Source of the DNA: JAPPLB01 sp965218555 | Lineage (GTDB): Bacteria; Acidobacteriota; Terriglobia; Bryobacterales; UBA6623 | Assembly (NCBI GenBank): GCA_965218555.1 | Contig: OZ244625.1 | Location: forward strand, 620,001-684,000 | Length of the DNA stretch: 64,000 nucleotides | Reading direction: 5' to 3' | Translations under genes and position numbers: made by a program | Notes under the pieces: model-generated | What the model was told of the DNA's origin: nothing | Seen by the model: only the letters and a program-made list of their open reading frames with translations | Databases searched by the model: none | Shown here: positions 34,184 through 42,149 of the stretch, one piece after another | How the letters are laid out: the number at the start of each line of letters is the position of its first letter | How positions within the stretch are numbered: the stretch's first letter is position 1

Positions 34184-35086
34184 ATGAAGGCGATCGTCTT
34201 GGGAGCCGGCGGGCAATTGGGGGCCGAACTGGTTTCTGAACTTGCCCGGCGTGGGCGCGAAGTGATCGCCTTGGGACGCGGGCAACTCGATATCACCGAC
34301 TCGGCGGCCGTCCGTCAAACGCTGTCACGGCAGCAGCCGGACTGGGTCATCAATTCCGCCGCTTACAATCAGGTCGATCTCGCCGAGAAAGAACCGCAGG
34401 CCGCGATGGCCGTCAACGGCTTCGCCGTCCATTCACTGGCGACCGGCTGCCGCGATGCCGGCGCCACGCTCGTTCATTTTTCGACGGACCACGTTTTTGA
34501 CGGGACGAAGACTGAACCCTACACCGAGTCCGATCCGCCGAGCCCGCCGTCGGCCTACGGGCTCTCGAAGCTCGCCGGGGAATGGTATGCCCGGATCTAT
34601 TGCCGGAAGCGGTACGTCTTCCGGGTCGCCGGCGTGTTCGGCCCGGCGGGTCGCTATACGCGTCACGGCAATTTCCCGGAACTCGTGCTCCGCAAGGCCC
34701 ATGAAGGCAGCCCCTTGAAGGTCGTGGACGATTTCTTCGCGACGCCGACCTACGCGCCGGCTCTGGCCTCTCGCGTGATCGACGCGCTCGAGAAAGAAAT
34801 CCCGTTCGGCCTGTACCATTTGGGCGGCAGTGTCTCCATCTCCTGGTATCAATGGGCGCTGAAGATTCTCGATCAGACCGGGCTGCGAGCCGAGATCGCG
34901 CCGACCAATCGCCGGGAGTACAAAACCGTGGCCGTGAGGCCACGCCACGCCGGTCTCTCGAACACCAAGATCGAAGCCGCCGCCATCACGCAGATGCCGT
35001 CCCTGGATGAGGCGCTGACCGATTACCTGCGCCGACGCGAAAAGGTGCAGCCTCCGACAGGCCGGCCTGCCCTTCTCAACACCTGA
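34184..35086 (+). CDS. rfbD: dTDP-4-dehydrorhamnose reductase
   Basis: A 300-residue extended SDR of the RmlD/RfbD family, which reduces dTDP-4-keto-rhamnose in the last step of dTDP-rhamnose synthesis. The N-terminal NAD(P) motif GAGGQLG and VINSAAYNQVDLAE (the family's N-A-A-A-Y-T-x-V-D-x-A-E pattern) are present. HFSTDHVFDGTK has the catalytic Ser/Thr, and YGLSKLAGE is the YxxxK. RVAGVFGP and TYAPALASRVIDAL follow. The start at 34184 fits the Rossmann strand and has a TTGGAG upstream. The other rml genes are not in the window, so the substrate is assigned by family. Confidence 0.88.
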   Translation: MKAIVLGAGGQLGAELVSELARRGREVIALGRGQLDITDSAAVRQTLSRQQPDWVINSAAYNQVDLAEKEPQAAMAVNGFAVHSLATGCRDAGATLVHFSTDHVFDGTKTEPYTESDPPSPPSAYGLSKLAGEWYARIYCRKRYVFRVAGVFGPAGRYTRHGNFPELVLRKAHEGSPLKVVDDFFATPTYAPALASRVIDALEKEIPFGLYHLGGSVSISWYQWALKILDQTGLRAEIAPTNRREYKTVAVRPRHAGLSNTKIEAAAITQMPSLDEALTDYLRRREKVQPPTGRPALLNT

Positions 35087-35253
35087 CGGGGGAAGCCCGC
35101 GATCAGGCGGGGCATGTCTCGACGACCTGGCCGATGCGGCTCCCCGCAGTACCCGGCCCACGCGATCGAACCTCTTCCCGAAAACGTTTCGTTCTGTCCT
35201 CCCGTCCCTGCGCCCCGGCCTGCGACCCTTACGGACGGATAAGAGGCGCCGAT

Positions 35254-35846
35254 CCGGATAATTTCGCTGTCGGCGCAATGTGAGAAGTTCCCCTGGTGAG
35301 CCAAGCAGAACGTTCCCCTTCGGCTCGAGGTACTGAAGCCCTTCAGTCTTGTTTTCGCCGCCCCGGCCTGTATAGCATGACGACAGGGAGGCGGGAATCC
35401 TGGCCTGCATTGCTCACCACGTGGCGAGGCGAAGTGCGAGAGAGGGCCGTCAGGACGAGGCGCGAGCCGCTTGGCGCACACAGGTGTACTTGACCCTACA
35501 TCGAGGGCGCGTCTTGGTCGCCAATCCGGTGTCTGCAGGGCCGTTCGGTTCGCCGTGGGTGCGCAAGGGTCGCACCACCAAAAACCGCCGCCCGGACCGC
35601 CGCGCCCGCCGCCCAGTCACTGCTTGCCTGCCCGGAATTGCCCGGAATTGCCCGGAATTGCTCGGCAAAATATTGCCCCTGAGCCAGTGTCCGCGCACCG
35701 TCAGCCGTTCTCGGTCGGCCTCACGACGAGCGCCGTTCGCCGCAGCTCCCGTCGCCCTCCGGGCTGCTTCCGCTGCGGCGAACGCAAAATGAACCCATGC
35801 TGAGAAAGGGGAACGTTCTATATTGCGTTGATATCCGGATAATTTT
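35254..35846. repeat. Gene-free segment bounded by inverted repeats (IS remnant?)
   Basis: The ~800-bp gap between rfbD and coxS holds no gene. CGCAATGTGAGAAGTTCCCC at 35274-35293 and AGAACGTTCCCCTT at 35307-35320 face AAGGGGAACGTTCTATATTGCG at 35806-35827. The second and third are perfect inverted complements over 14 bases, and the first matches imperfectly over 20. CCGGATAATTT occurs near both ends (35254 and 35835). Repeated motifs near both ends recall IS21-type termini, but no transposase remains. Inside lie a half MITE (35400) and three tandem copies of CCCGGAATTG (35631-35660). Confidence 0.5.
35400..35505 (-). repeat. Half copy of the MITE
   Basis: Starts CTGG-CCTGCATTGCTCACCACG and matches the MITE through GAGAGGGCCGTCAGGACGAG and CAGGTGTACTTGACCC to about CATCGAG, then diverges. 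The other terminal repeat is missing. Orientation is as in copies B and D. Confidence 0.75.
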
Positions 35847-35904
35847 GCTTGACCATGGGGCAGGCGGTGTTTCATGATTAATGGCGCATTCTGGAGACTC
35901 TGCG

Positions 35905-36372
35905 ATGGACATTTCGGTAACGGTTAACGGTGAACAATACGAGAGGTCGGTCGAGGCTCGGCGTCTACTGGTCCATTTTCTTCGCGAAGACCTTGGACTG
36001 ACGGGGACGCATATCGGCTGCGAAACGACTGTCTGCGGCGCTTGCACGGTAATGCTGGAAGGCCGTTCGGTGAAATCCTGCACGGTGCTGGCGGTACAGG
36101 CCGACGGCAAGGAAATCACGACGATCGAGGGGATGGCGAGCAATGGCGCATTGCACGCCGTCCAGGAAGCGTTCTGGAACGAACACGGACTGCAGTGCGG
36201 TTTCTGCACGCCGGGCATGATCATGTCGGTCGAGCAGCTACTGAACGATAATCCGAGCCCGACAAAGAACGAAATCCGGCACGGCATCGAGGGCAATCTT
36301 TGCCGTTGCACCGGCTATCAACACATCGTGAACGCCGTCGAAGCGGCGGCGAAAGCCAAGGCGGGGGCATAA
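35905..36372 (+). CDS. coxS: (2Fe-2S) small subunit of a CO-dehydrogenase-family molybdenum hydroxylase
   Basis: A 155-residue iron-sulfur subunit of the CoxS/xanthine dehydrogenase family that passes electrons from the molybdenum site to FAD. All eight cluster cysteines are visible. The plant-type N-terminal cluster is in GCETTVCGACTVML plus the earlier binding loop. The C-terminal cluster is in CGFCTPGMIM and GNLCRCTGY. The ATG at 35905 starts the family's N-terminal strand (MDISVTVNG) and has GGAG upstream. The gene is the first of a tightly packed S-L-M-G operon; coxL follows after three bases. Confidence 0.93.
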   Translation: MDISVTVNGEQYERSVEARRLLVHFLREDLGLTGTHIGCETTVCGACTVMLEGRSVKSCTVLAVQADGKEITTIEGMASNGALHAVQEAFWNEHGLQCGFCTPGMIMSVEQLLNDNPSPTKNEIRHGIEGNLCRCTGYQHIVNAVEAAAKAKAGA

Positions 36373-36375
36373 GAC

Positions 36376-38721
36376 ATGGCGACAACGACAACGGCACCCA
36401 AGCTCAAAACCCACGTCGGCGAGAGGATTCGGCGCACCGAAGACCCGCGCCTGATTACCGGCAGCGCGACCTACGTGGACGACATCACACGACCCGGCAT
36501 GCTGCATGCGGCGGTCCTGAGGAGCCCGTACGCGGCGGCCAAGATCAACAGCATCGCGATCGAATACGCCCTCGCTCTACCCGGCGTAAAAGCGGTCTAC
36601 GTGGGGAAAGACGTCGAGTCGGTCGGAGCAGTGCCTTGCGCCGGCTCGATGCCTGATCTGCGGATTCCGAACCACAAGATTCTGGCCGGCGACCGAGTGT
36701 ACTACGTGGGTCATCCGGTGGCGGCGGTGGTGGCGACGGACAAATACATCGCAGCGGATGCGATCGAGCGGATCGAGGTGGACTACGAGCCTACCGAGCT
36801 GGTGTCCGACCCGGAGGAGGCGCTGCAGGAAGGCGCCGTAAAGGTGCATCCGGAGTACCCCGACAACGTGGCCTTCACGTTCAGCCAGGAAGGCGGGGAC
36901 GTCGAGGAGGCTTTCCGGCAGGCGGACGTCATCGTAGAAGAAAAGATATTCGTGCCGCGGCTGGCGCCGATGCCGATAGAAACGCGCGGCGTCGTGGCCG
37001 AGTACGACGAGGGCGCTCAGGAACTCACCGTCTATTCGTCCACGCAGATTCCGCACCTGCTGCGGACGCAGCTTGCGATGCAGTTGAACTTGCCGGAGCA
37101 CCATGTGCGTGTGATCGCGCCGGAGGTCGGCGGCGGGTTCGGCTCGAAGTGCAACGTTTGGGCCGAGGAGGCATTGGCCGCTTTCGTCGCCATGGAACTC
37201 AAGCAGCCGGTGAAGTGGATCGAGTCACGGCGTGAAAGCATCCAGGTGGTCGCCCACGGACGGGCGCATGTAGACACCTTGGAACTGGCCGCGAAAAACG
37301 ACGGTACGCTGTTGGGCCTGAAGCTGCACATCGTGTGCGACATCGGTGCTCATCATCAACTGCTCACGCCGATCATCCCTACGCTGTCGGTGCTGATGCT
37401 ACCCGGCCTGTACAAGTTCCGCAGCTTCAAAGCGGACCTGATCGGGGCGTTTACCAACCGTGCGCCGAGCGATCTCTATCGCGGCGCCGGGCGTCCGGAA
37501 GCGACATACGTGATTGAGCGGATGGTCGACAAGCTGGCGGCGAAGCTCGGGATGGACCCGGCCGAGATCCGGTTCAAGAACTTCCCCGCTTCGACGGATT
37601 TCCCCTTCAACACGGCGACGGGTTTGCAGTACGACAGCGGCGACTACGCCACGGCTTTCAACAAAGCACTCGACATCGTCGACTACAAGGGGCGCCGGGC
37701 CGAGCAGGAAGCCGCGCGCGCGGAAGGTCGGCTGTATGGGATCGGGATCTCGACCTACGGCGAGATTTGCGCGTTCGGACCTTCGCCGGCGACACCGGCC
37801 GGCGGCTGGGAGAGCGCATCGGTCAACGTCGAGCCGACCGGGAAAGTCGCCGTGATGACGGGAATCTCGCCCCATGGCCAGGGCGAAGAAACGTCCTTCG
37901 CCCAGTTGACCGCTGACGCCCTGGGCATTCCGATGGACGACATCGTGGTCGTTCACGGCGACACGGCCAAAGTGCACTACGGCATCGGCACCTTCGGCAG
38001 CCGCGGTATTTCGATCGGCGGCGCGGCATTACACTTGGCGCTTCAGGATGTCGTCGCGAAAGCGACGAAGTACGCGGCGCACATGATGGGGGTCGATGCG
38101 GAAACGGTGAAGTTCGAAGGCGGTGTATTCTCTTCCGAAGCAACGGATACAACGCTGACCCTGGCGGACATCGCCCTCGAGGCTCATCTGTGCCGACAGT
38201 TGCCGCCGGGGACCGAGCCGGGCTTGGCGGCGACTCGCTTCTTCGAACCATCGAACTTTGCGTTCCCGTTCGGGGCGCATATCTGCGTGACGGAAGTGGA
38301 CAAAGAGACGGGCGAGGTCGATATTCAACGATTCGTCGCAGTGGACGATTGCGGCAGGATCATCAACCCGTTGTTGGTCGAGGGCCAGATTCACGGCGGC
38401 ATCGCCCAAGGGTTGGGTCCCGCCTTCCAAGAGGGAGTGATCTACGACGACGAGGGTCAGCTCCTCAACGGCACCCTGATGGACTACTCCATCCCCAAGG
38501 CGCGGAATATGCCTTGGATCGAGACAGACCGCACCGAGACGCCGTCTCCGGTAAACCCGCTGGGTACGAAAGGCGTGGGCGAAGCGGGCACGATCGGCTC
38601 GCTGCCGGCCTTTGTCAACTCCGTCGTCGACGCGCTCGCGCCGCTCGGCATCGAGCATATCGACATCCCGATGACATCCCAATCGATTTGGAAAGCCATC
38701 CATGAAAGGAGCCGGACATGA
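36376..38721 (+). CDS. coxL: Molybdopterin large subunit, CoxL form II-like
   Basis: A 781-residue catalytic subunit of the molybdenum hydroxylase family. The N-terminal a/b hammerhead is seen in RTEDPRLITGSATYVDDI and the molybdopterin-binding blocks in GGGFGSKCNVWAEE and VAVDDCGRIINP. GVGEAGTIGSLPAFVNSV lies near the end. The active-site loop reads SDLYRGAGRPE, close to the AYRGAGR of form II enzymes and unlike the AYxCSFR of true aerobic CO dehydrogenase. CO oxidation is therefore doubtful, and an aldehyde, purine or other substrate is at least as likely. It shares a four-base overlap with coxM. Confidence 0.92.
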   Translation: MATTTTAPKLKTHVGERIRRTEDPRLITGSATYVDDITRPGMLHAAVLRSPYAAAKINSIAIEYALALPGVKAVYVGKDVESVGAVPCAGSMPDLRIPNHKILAGDRVYYVGHPVAAVVATDKYIAADAIERIEVDYEPTELVSDPEEALQEGAVKVHPEYPDNVAFTFSQEGGDVEEAFRQADVIVEEKIFVPRLAPMPIETRGVVAEYDEGAQELTVYSSTQIPHLLRTQLAMQLNLPEHHVRVIAPEVGGGFGSKCNVWAEEALAAFVAMELKQPVKWIESRRESIQVVAHGRAHVDTLELAAKNDGTLLGLKLHIVCDIGAHHQLLTPIIPTLSVLMLPGLYKFRSFKADLIGAFTNRAPSDLYRGAGRPEATYVIERMVDKLAAKLGMDPAEIRFKNFPASTDFPFNTATGLQYDSGDYATAFNKALDIVDYKGRRAEQEAARAEGRLYGIGISTYGEICAFGPSPATPAGGWESASVNVEPTGKVAVMTGISPHGQGEETSFAQLTADALGIPMDDIVVVHGDTAKVHYGIGTFGSRGISIGGAALHLALQDVVAKATKYAAHMMGVDAETVKFEGGVFSSEATDTTLTLADIALEAHLCRQLPPGTEPGLAATRFFEPSNFAFPFGAHICVTEVDKETGEVDIQRFVAVDDCGRIINPLLVEGQIHGGIAQGLGPAFQEGVIYDDEGQLLNGTLMDYSIPKARNMPWIETDRTETPSPVNPLGTKGVGEAGTIGSLPAFVNSVVDALAPLGIEHIDIPMTSQSIWKAIHERSRT

Positions 38722-39572
38722 TTCCCGCGAGCTTCGATTACTCTGCTCCCGAGACTTTGTCGGAAGCGCTGGAACTGCTGGGTGATGAGGATGCCAAGGT
38801 GCTGGCCGGCGGCCAGTCGTTGATCCCCATGTTGAAACTCCGGCTGGCGCAACCGACGCGGCTGGTCGACCTCGACCGGATTCTGGATCTCAACTTCATC
38901 GCCGAGGACAACGGTACGATCCGCATCGGCGCGATGACGACTCATCATCAGGTGGAGTCATCAGACCTGCTTGCGGAGAAGTGCCCGCTGCTGGCCAAAA
39001 CGGCTGGTCATATCGGGGACGTGCAGGTACGCAATCGGGGGACGATCGGCGGCAGCGTGGCGCACGCCGACCCGGCCGCGGATTACCCGGCCGCGTTGTT
39101 GGCTCTCGACGCGCAGGTAAAGTTGGTGAGCGCCTCCGGTGAACGGGTCGTGGCTCTGGATGAGTTCCTAGTGGACGCATTGACGACCTCGCTCGAGGAT
39201 GGCGAGGTTCTCACCGAGGTGCACGTTCCTGTGGAGCGGGAGGGTGTAGCAACCTCGTATCGGACGCTGATTCAACCAGCCTCCGGTTTCGCGATCGTCG
39301 GCGCCGCCGTGCGGCTCGGCGTAGAGAACGGCAATGTCTCGTTTGTCCGCGTCGCGCTAACCGGCGTGGGCTCGAAACCCTACCGGGCATCCGCCGTCGA
39401 GCAAGCATTGGAGGGCGGGCCGGCCAACGCGGAAGCTTTCGCCGCAGCGGCAGTTCAAGCCGCCGAAGGCGTCGACGTGCTGTCCGACATTCATGCCTCG
39501 GCAGACTACCGCGCGAGCCTGGCGGCCGTGCAGACCCGGCGGGCGCTGGAAGATGCCGCCGGTTCCGCATGA
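38718..39572 (+). CDS. coxM: FAD-binding medium subunit (CoxM-like)
   Basis: A 284-residue FAD subunit of the molybdenum hydroxylase. The two flavin-binding motifs are intact: LAGGQSLIPMLKLRLAQP near residues 33-50 and TIGGSVAHADPAADYPA near 110-126. The C-terminal CO_deh_flav_C domain follows (VRVALTGVGSKPYRA). It overlaps coxL and coxG by four bases each (ATGA), so translation of the unit is coupled. It takes electrons from CoxS and passes them to a quinone or other acceptor, according to the family. Confidence 0.92.
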   Translation: MIPASFDYSAPETLSEALELLGDEDAKVLAGGQSLIPMLKLRLAQPTRLVDLDRILDLNFIAEDNGTIRIGAMTTHHQVESSDLLAEKCPLLAKTAGHIGDVQVRNRGTIGGSVAHADPAADYPAALLALDAQVKLVSASGERVVALDEFLVDALTTSLEDGEVLTEVHVPVEREGVATSYRTLIQPASGFAIVGAAVRLGVENGNVSFVRVALTGVGSKPYRASAVEQALEGGPANAEAFAAAAVQAAEGVDVLSDIHASADYRASLAAVQTRRALEDAAGSA

Positions 39573-40015
39573 CGCTGAAAGGAACCTACACGCTCCCGGC
39601 GCGGCGTCAGAAGGTCTGGGACGTATTACTGGACCCCGACGTTCTGGCTCGCACCCTGCCTGGCTGTAAATCGCTGGAGTCGGTCGGTCCCGATGAATAC
39701 CGCATGAACATGGCTCTTGCTATATCAAGCCTGAAGGGGGTTTTCCAGGGCAAGGTGCGGATCGAGGACCAGCAGCCACCCGAAAGCTATCGGCTGACGG
39801 TGCAGGGCCGGGGCAAGATAGGATTCGTCAACGGCGGGGGAACCTTCCGGCTTCGAGAGGTGGAAGGCGCGGTGACGGAGATTGAATATCAAGGCGATGT
39901 CAAAGCCGGCGGCACGATCGCTTCGGTTGGTCAGCGTCTGATGAACATGACCTCGAAGATGATGATCAAACGCTTCTTCACCGCGCTGGAGAAAGAACTG
40001 ACCGCGCCGGTCTAG
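39569..40015 (+). CDS. coxG: CoxG-family SRPBCC protein
   Basis: A 148-residue START/SRPBCC-fold protein of the CoxG family. It begins LKGTYTLPARRQKVWDVLLDPDVLARTLPGC with the typical helix-grip entry, and has a central VNGGGTFRLREVEG and a C-terminal helix (LMNMTSKMMIKRFFTAL). CoxG proteins are thought to recruit the hydroxylase to the membrane. The hydrophobic C-terminal extension of some homologues is absent here. It is the last gene of the operon; the stop is convergent with the hydroxy-acid oxidase gene, six bases away. Confidence 0.9.
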   Translation: MTLKGTYTLPARRQKVWDVLLDPDVLARTLPGCKSLESVGPDEYRMNMALAISSLKGVFQGKVRIEDQQPPESYRLTVQGRGKIGFVNGGGTFRLREVEGAVTEIEYQGDVKAGGTIASVGQRLMNMTSKMMIKRFFTALEKELTAPV

Positions 40016-40021
40016 TCGAGG

Positions 40022-41221
40022 CTAGAGCGTGTAGTTGCGAAAGCGGACCAGTTTCCTGTCAATCTCCGCGATGTTCGCTACGCCGGACATGCCCATATCA
40101 AGCGCCAGCTCCGTGCGCAGCAGATCGATGACGCGGGCGACACCTTGTTGTCCGAAGACGGCGAGGCCCCAGAGGTAGGGTCGGGCGATCCCCACGGCCG
40201 TCGCCCCCAAGGCGAGCGCCTTGAGGATGTCGGAGCCGCGCCGGAAGCCGCCATCGATGAGCACCGGAATCTTGCCTCCGGCCGCTTGGACGCACTCGGG
40301 CAGGGCCTCGATCGTCCCGCCGACGTGATCCATTTGGCGGGCGCCGTGACTGGAGACGATCACGGCGGACATGCCTGTCCGGACGGCCATCTCCGTATCT
40401 TCGGCCGTGAGAATGCCCTTGATAACGATGGGCAGGTCGGTAAGGTCGCGGAGCTTCATGACGGTTTCCCACGTCGGAGTCGGAAAGGGCCGCGAGGGGA
40501 AGCCGCCGGTCCGCCAGGGCTCATTGCCCTCTTTGTAGATCAGGTTGCCCTGCGCGTCGCGGGGGATGCCGGTATTGCACCACGAGCGGACGAACTTGTT
40601 GTGGATGCTGCGCTCGCGATGAGAGACATGCATGATATCGACCGTGAACGAGATGGCGCTGGCGCCGGAATCTTCGACACGCTCGACGAAGTTGAGCATC
40701 GAGTTCTCAGTGCGGAACTCGCCGCCACCCGTGAATTGCCACCAATTCTTCGGCCCCTTGCCGGACGCGACGACTTCATCGATGCCGCCGTTGGTGATCA
40801 TGAGCGTGTCGGTATCGCCCGCGGCTTTTGCGACCTCGTTTTCGCCGTCCGGGTAGAAGCAGTTTTTTCCACCGGCGGGGTCGATGAAAATCGGATGCCG
40901 GAGCGTTTTCCCGAACAGTTTGGTTTCGATGCTGATCTTGTGGACATCGGTCAGGAAGCGCGGCCGAATGATGATGCGGCTGAAAGCTTTACGGGCATCG
41001 CGCAGTGCGGCCTCGTCACTGGCGCCTTCGGCCATGTAGTCCCAGGCGACGGGGTCGAGCTTTTCTTTGGCGAGCTTGGCGAAGTCGAAGACGTTGGCGG
41101 GCTCGAGAACCGGGTCAATGTCCGGCGGTCCCTGCGATTGCAGAAGTTGCCTCTGCAAGAGCGGGGAAGCGAGGAAGAGTTGAGCCAGACGGCGCAGCGC
41201 CCGACGGCGGTTGACCTTCAT
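40022..41221 (-). CDS. Exported FMN-dependent alpha-hydroxy-acid oxidase, paralogue 1
   Basis: A 399-residue member of the FMN-dependent alpha-hydroxy-acid dehydrogenase family (lactate/glycolate/mandelate oxidases). The TIM-barrel landmarks are present: VAWDYMAEGASDE, the substrate region, LPIVIKGILTAEDTEMAV with the FMN-binding Lys, and SSHGARQMDHVGG with the catalytic His and Arg. VLIDGGFRRGSDILKALALGATAVGIARPYLWGL is the phosphate-binding part. The N-terminus (NRRRALRRLAQLFLASPLL) looks like a Tat signal, so the enzyme probably acts outside the cytoplasm, unusual for the family. About 60% of residues seem shared with the paralogue at 42150. Confidence 0.87.
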   Translation of the reverse strand: MKVNRRRALRRLAQLFLASPLLQRQLLQSQGPPDIDPVLEPANVFDFAKLAKEKLDPVAWDYMAEGASDEAALRDARKAFSRIIIRPRFLTDVHKISIETKLFGKTLRHPIFIDPAGGKNCFYPDGENEVAKAAGDTDTLMITNGGIDEVVASGKGPKNWWQFTGGGEFRTENSMLNFVERVEDSGASAISFTVDIMHVSHRERSIHNKFVRSWCNTGIPRDAQGNLIYKEGNEPWRTGGFPSRPFPTPTWETVMKLRDLTDLPIVIKGILTAEDTEMAVRTGMSAVIVSSHGARQMDHVGGTIEALPECVQAAGGKIPVLIDGGFRRGSDILKALALGATAVGIARPYLWGLAVFGQQGVARVIDLLRTELALDMGMSGVANIAEIDRKLVRFRNYTL

Positions 41222-41230
41222 ATTCGTTGC

Positions 41231-42145
41231 CTAGCTTTCTGCGGTGAGAAACCGTGTTGTTGCCGAGTGCTCCCTTACTTCAGAGTAATGCAGGGCTCGT
41301 GCCAACTCGCCGCCCGTATCGCCGGTGATCGGCGTCGGCCGCCGCAGGATCAACTCCACCCGGTCCAGATGATTGTACGCAATGTGCGCCATCTCGAGAC
41401 GATCGATCGACTTCGCTTCAGCACTTTCGAGATCCGGCGCAAGCAGCGGTCCCGTGTCGACCTGGAAAGAAGAATTTTCGGGACGGAAGTTCATGGTCCG
41501 GATGGGGTATTCAAGCAGATAGGTCCGGTCGGACCCGCGGATTTCCGTCCGACCGACGAGTGGAATGTTGTTTTCCGTGGCCTCGTTGATGGCCGCCGGC
41601 TCATCAAGAACGCGTGACGAGGCAAAGCGCACCACATCGATTTCGAGCGACCGGAAGCTGTCCGTTACGGGCCTGCCGCGAGCGACTTCACCGGCATACG
41701 TGATCCCGCGTCCCATGGACCGCTCTTCGGTACGCGAGTAGATGTTTCTGTACTCGCGGCTCGGAATCTGAAACAACCCGCTTTCCGCGTACACCCATTC
41801 GGTGCGGCAAGCCGCAATCAATACGAACCGCTCCGTGTCGCCGCTGGCCTCGTCAACCACGTCGACGATGGCATCCAACTGGATGCGAGCTTTGTTGCCG
41901 AGAGGGATGTTGTGCCTCGAGTGCGGACAGGGGTCGGGGCGCGGCGGCAGATCCCAGGTCATGTAGGAAGACTGAAAATTGCATGCCGGAGTATCTGTCA
42001 TCGATAGCCCATCCTCTTCCATTTCCGTTTTTGATACGGACTCCCCGCAAGCCAGGGCGATCAGCGAACTCCCCGCTGCAAGCCCCTTGACGGACTCAAC
42101 AAACATCCGTCTTCGCGTGACCGGCATTCGATGGTACGTGGACAT
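41231..42145 (-). CDS. Hypothetical Tat-type lipoprotein between the two hydroxy-acid oxidases
   Basis: A 304-residue protein of unrecognised family. The N-terminus TRRRMFVESVKGLAAGSSLIALACG combines a twin-arginine signal with a lipobox-like LIALAC. The mature part is soluble and strand-rich (IQLDAIVDVVDEASGDTERFVLIAACRTEWVY, then DRTYLLEYPIRTMNFRPEN). It contains CNFQSSYMTWDLPP and few other cysteines. It lies four bases after the upstream oxidase and nine bases before the next, all leftward, so it is probably a partner in the same operon. I cannot assign a fold or activity. Confidence 0.75.
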   Translation of the reverse strand: MSTYHRMPVTRRRMFVESVKGLAAGSSLIALACGESVSKTEMEEDGLSMTDTPACNFQSSYMTWDLPPRPDPCPHSRHNIPLGNKARIQLDAIVDVVDEASGDTERFVLIAACRTEWVYAESGLFQIPSREYRNIYSRTEERSMGRGITYAGEVARGRPVTDSFRSLEIDVVRFASSRVLDEPAAINEATENNIPLVGRTEIRGSDRTYLLEYPIRTMNFRPENSSFQVDTGPLLAPDLESAEAKSIDRLEMAHIAYNHLDRVELILRRPTPITGDTGGELARALHYSEVREHSATTRFLTAES

Positions 42146-42149
42146 GATC

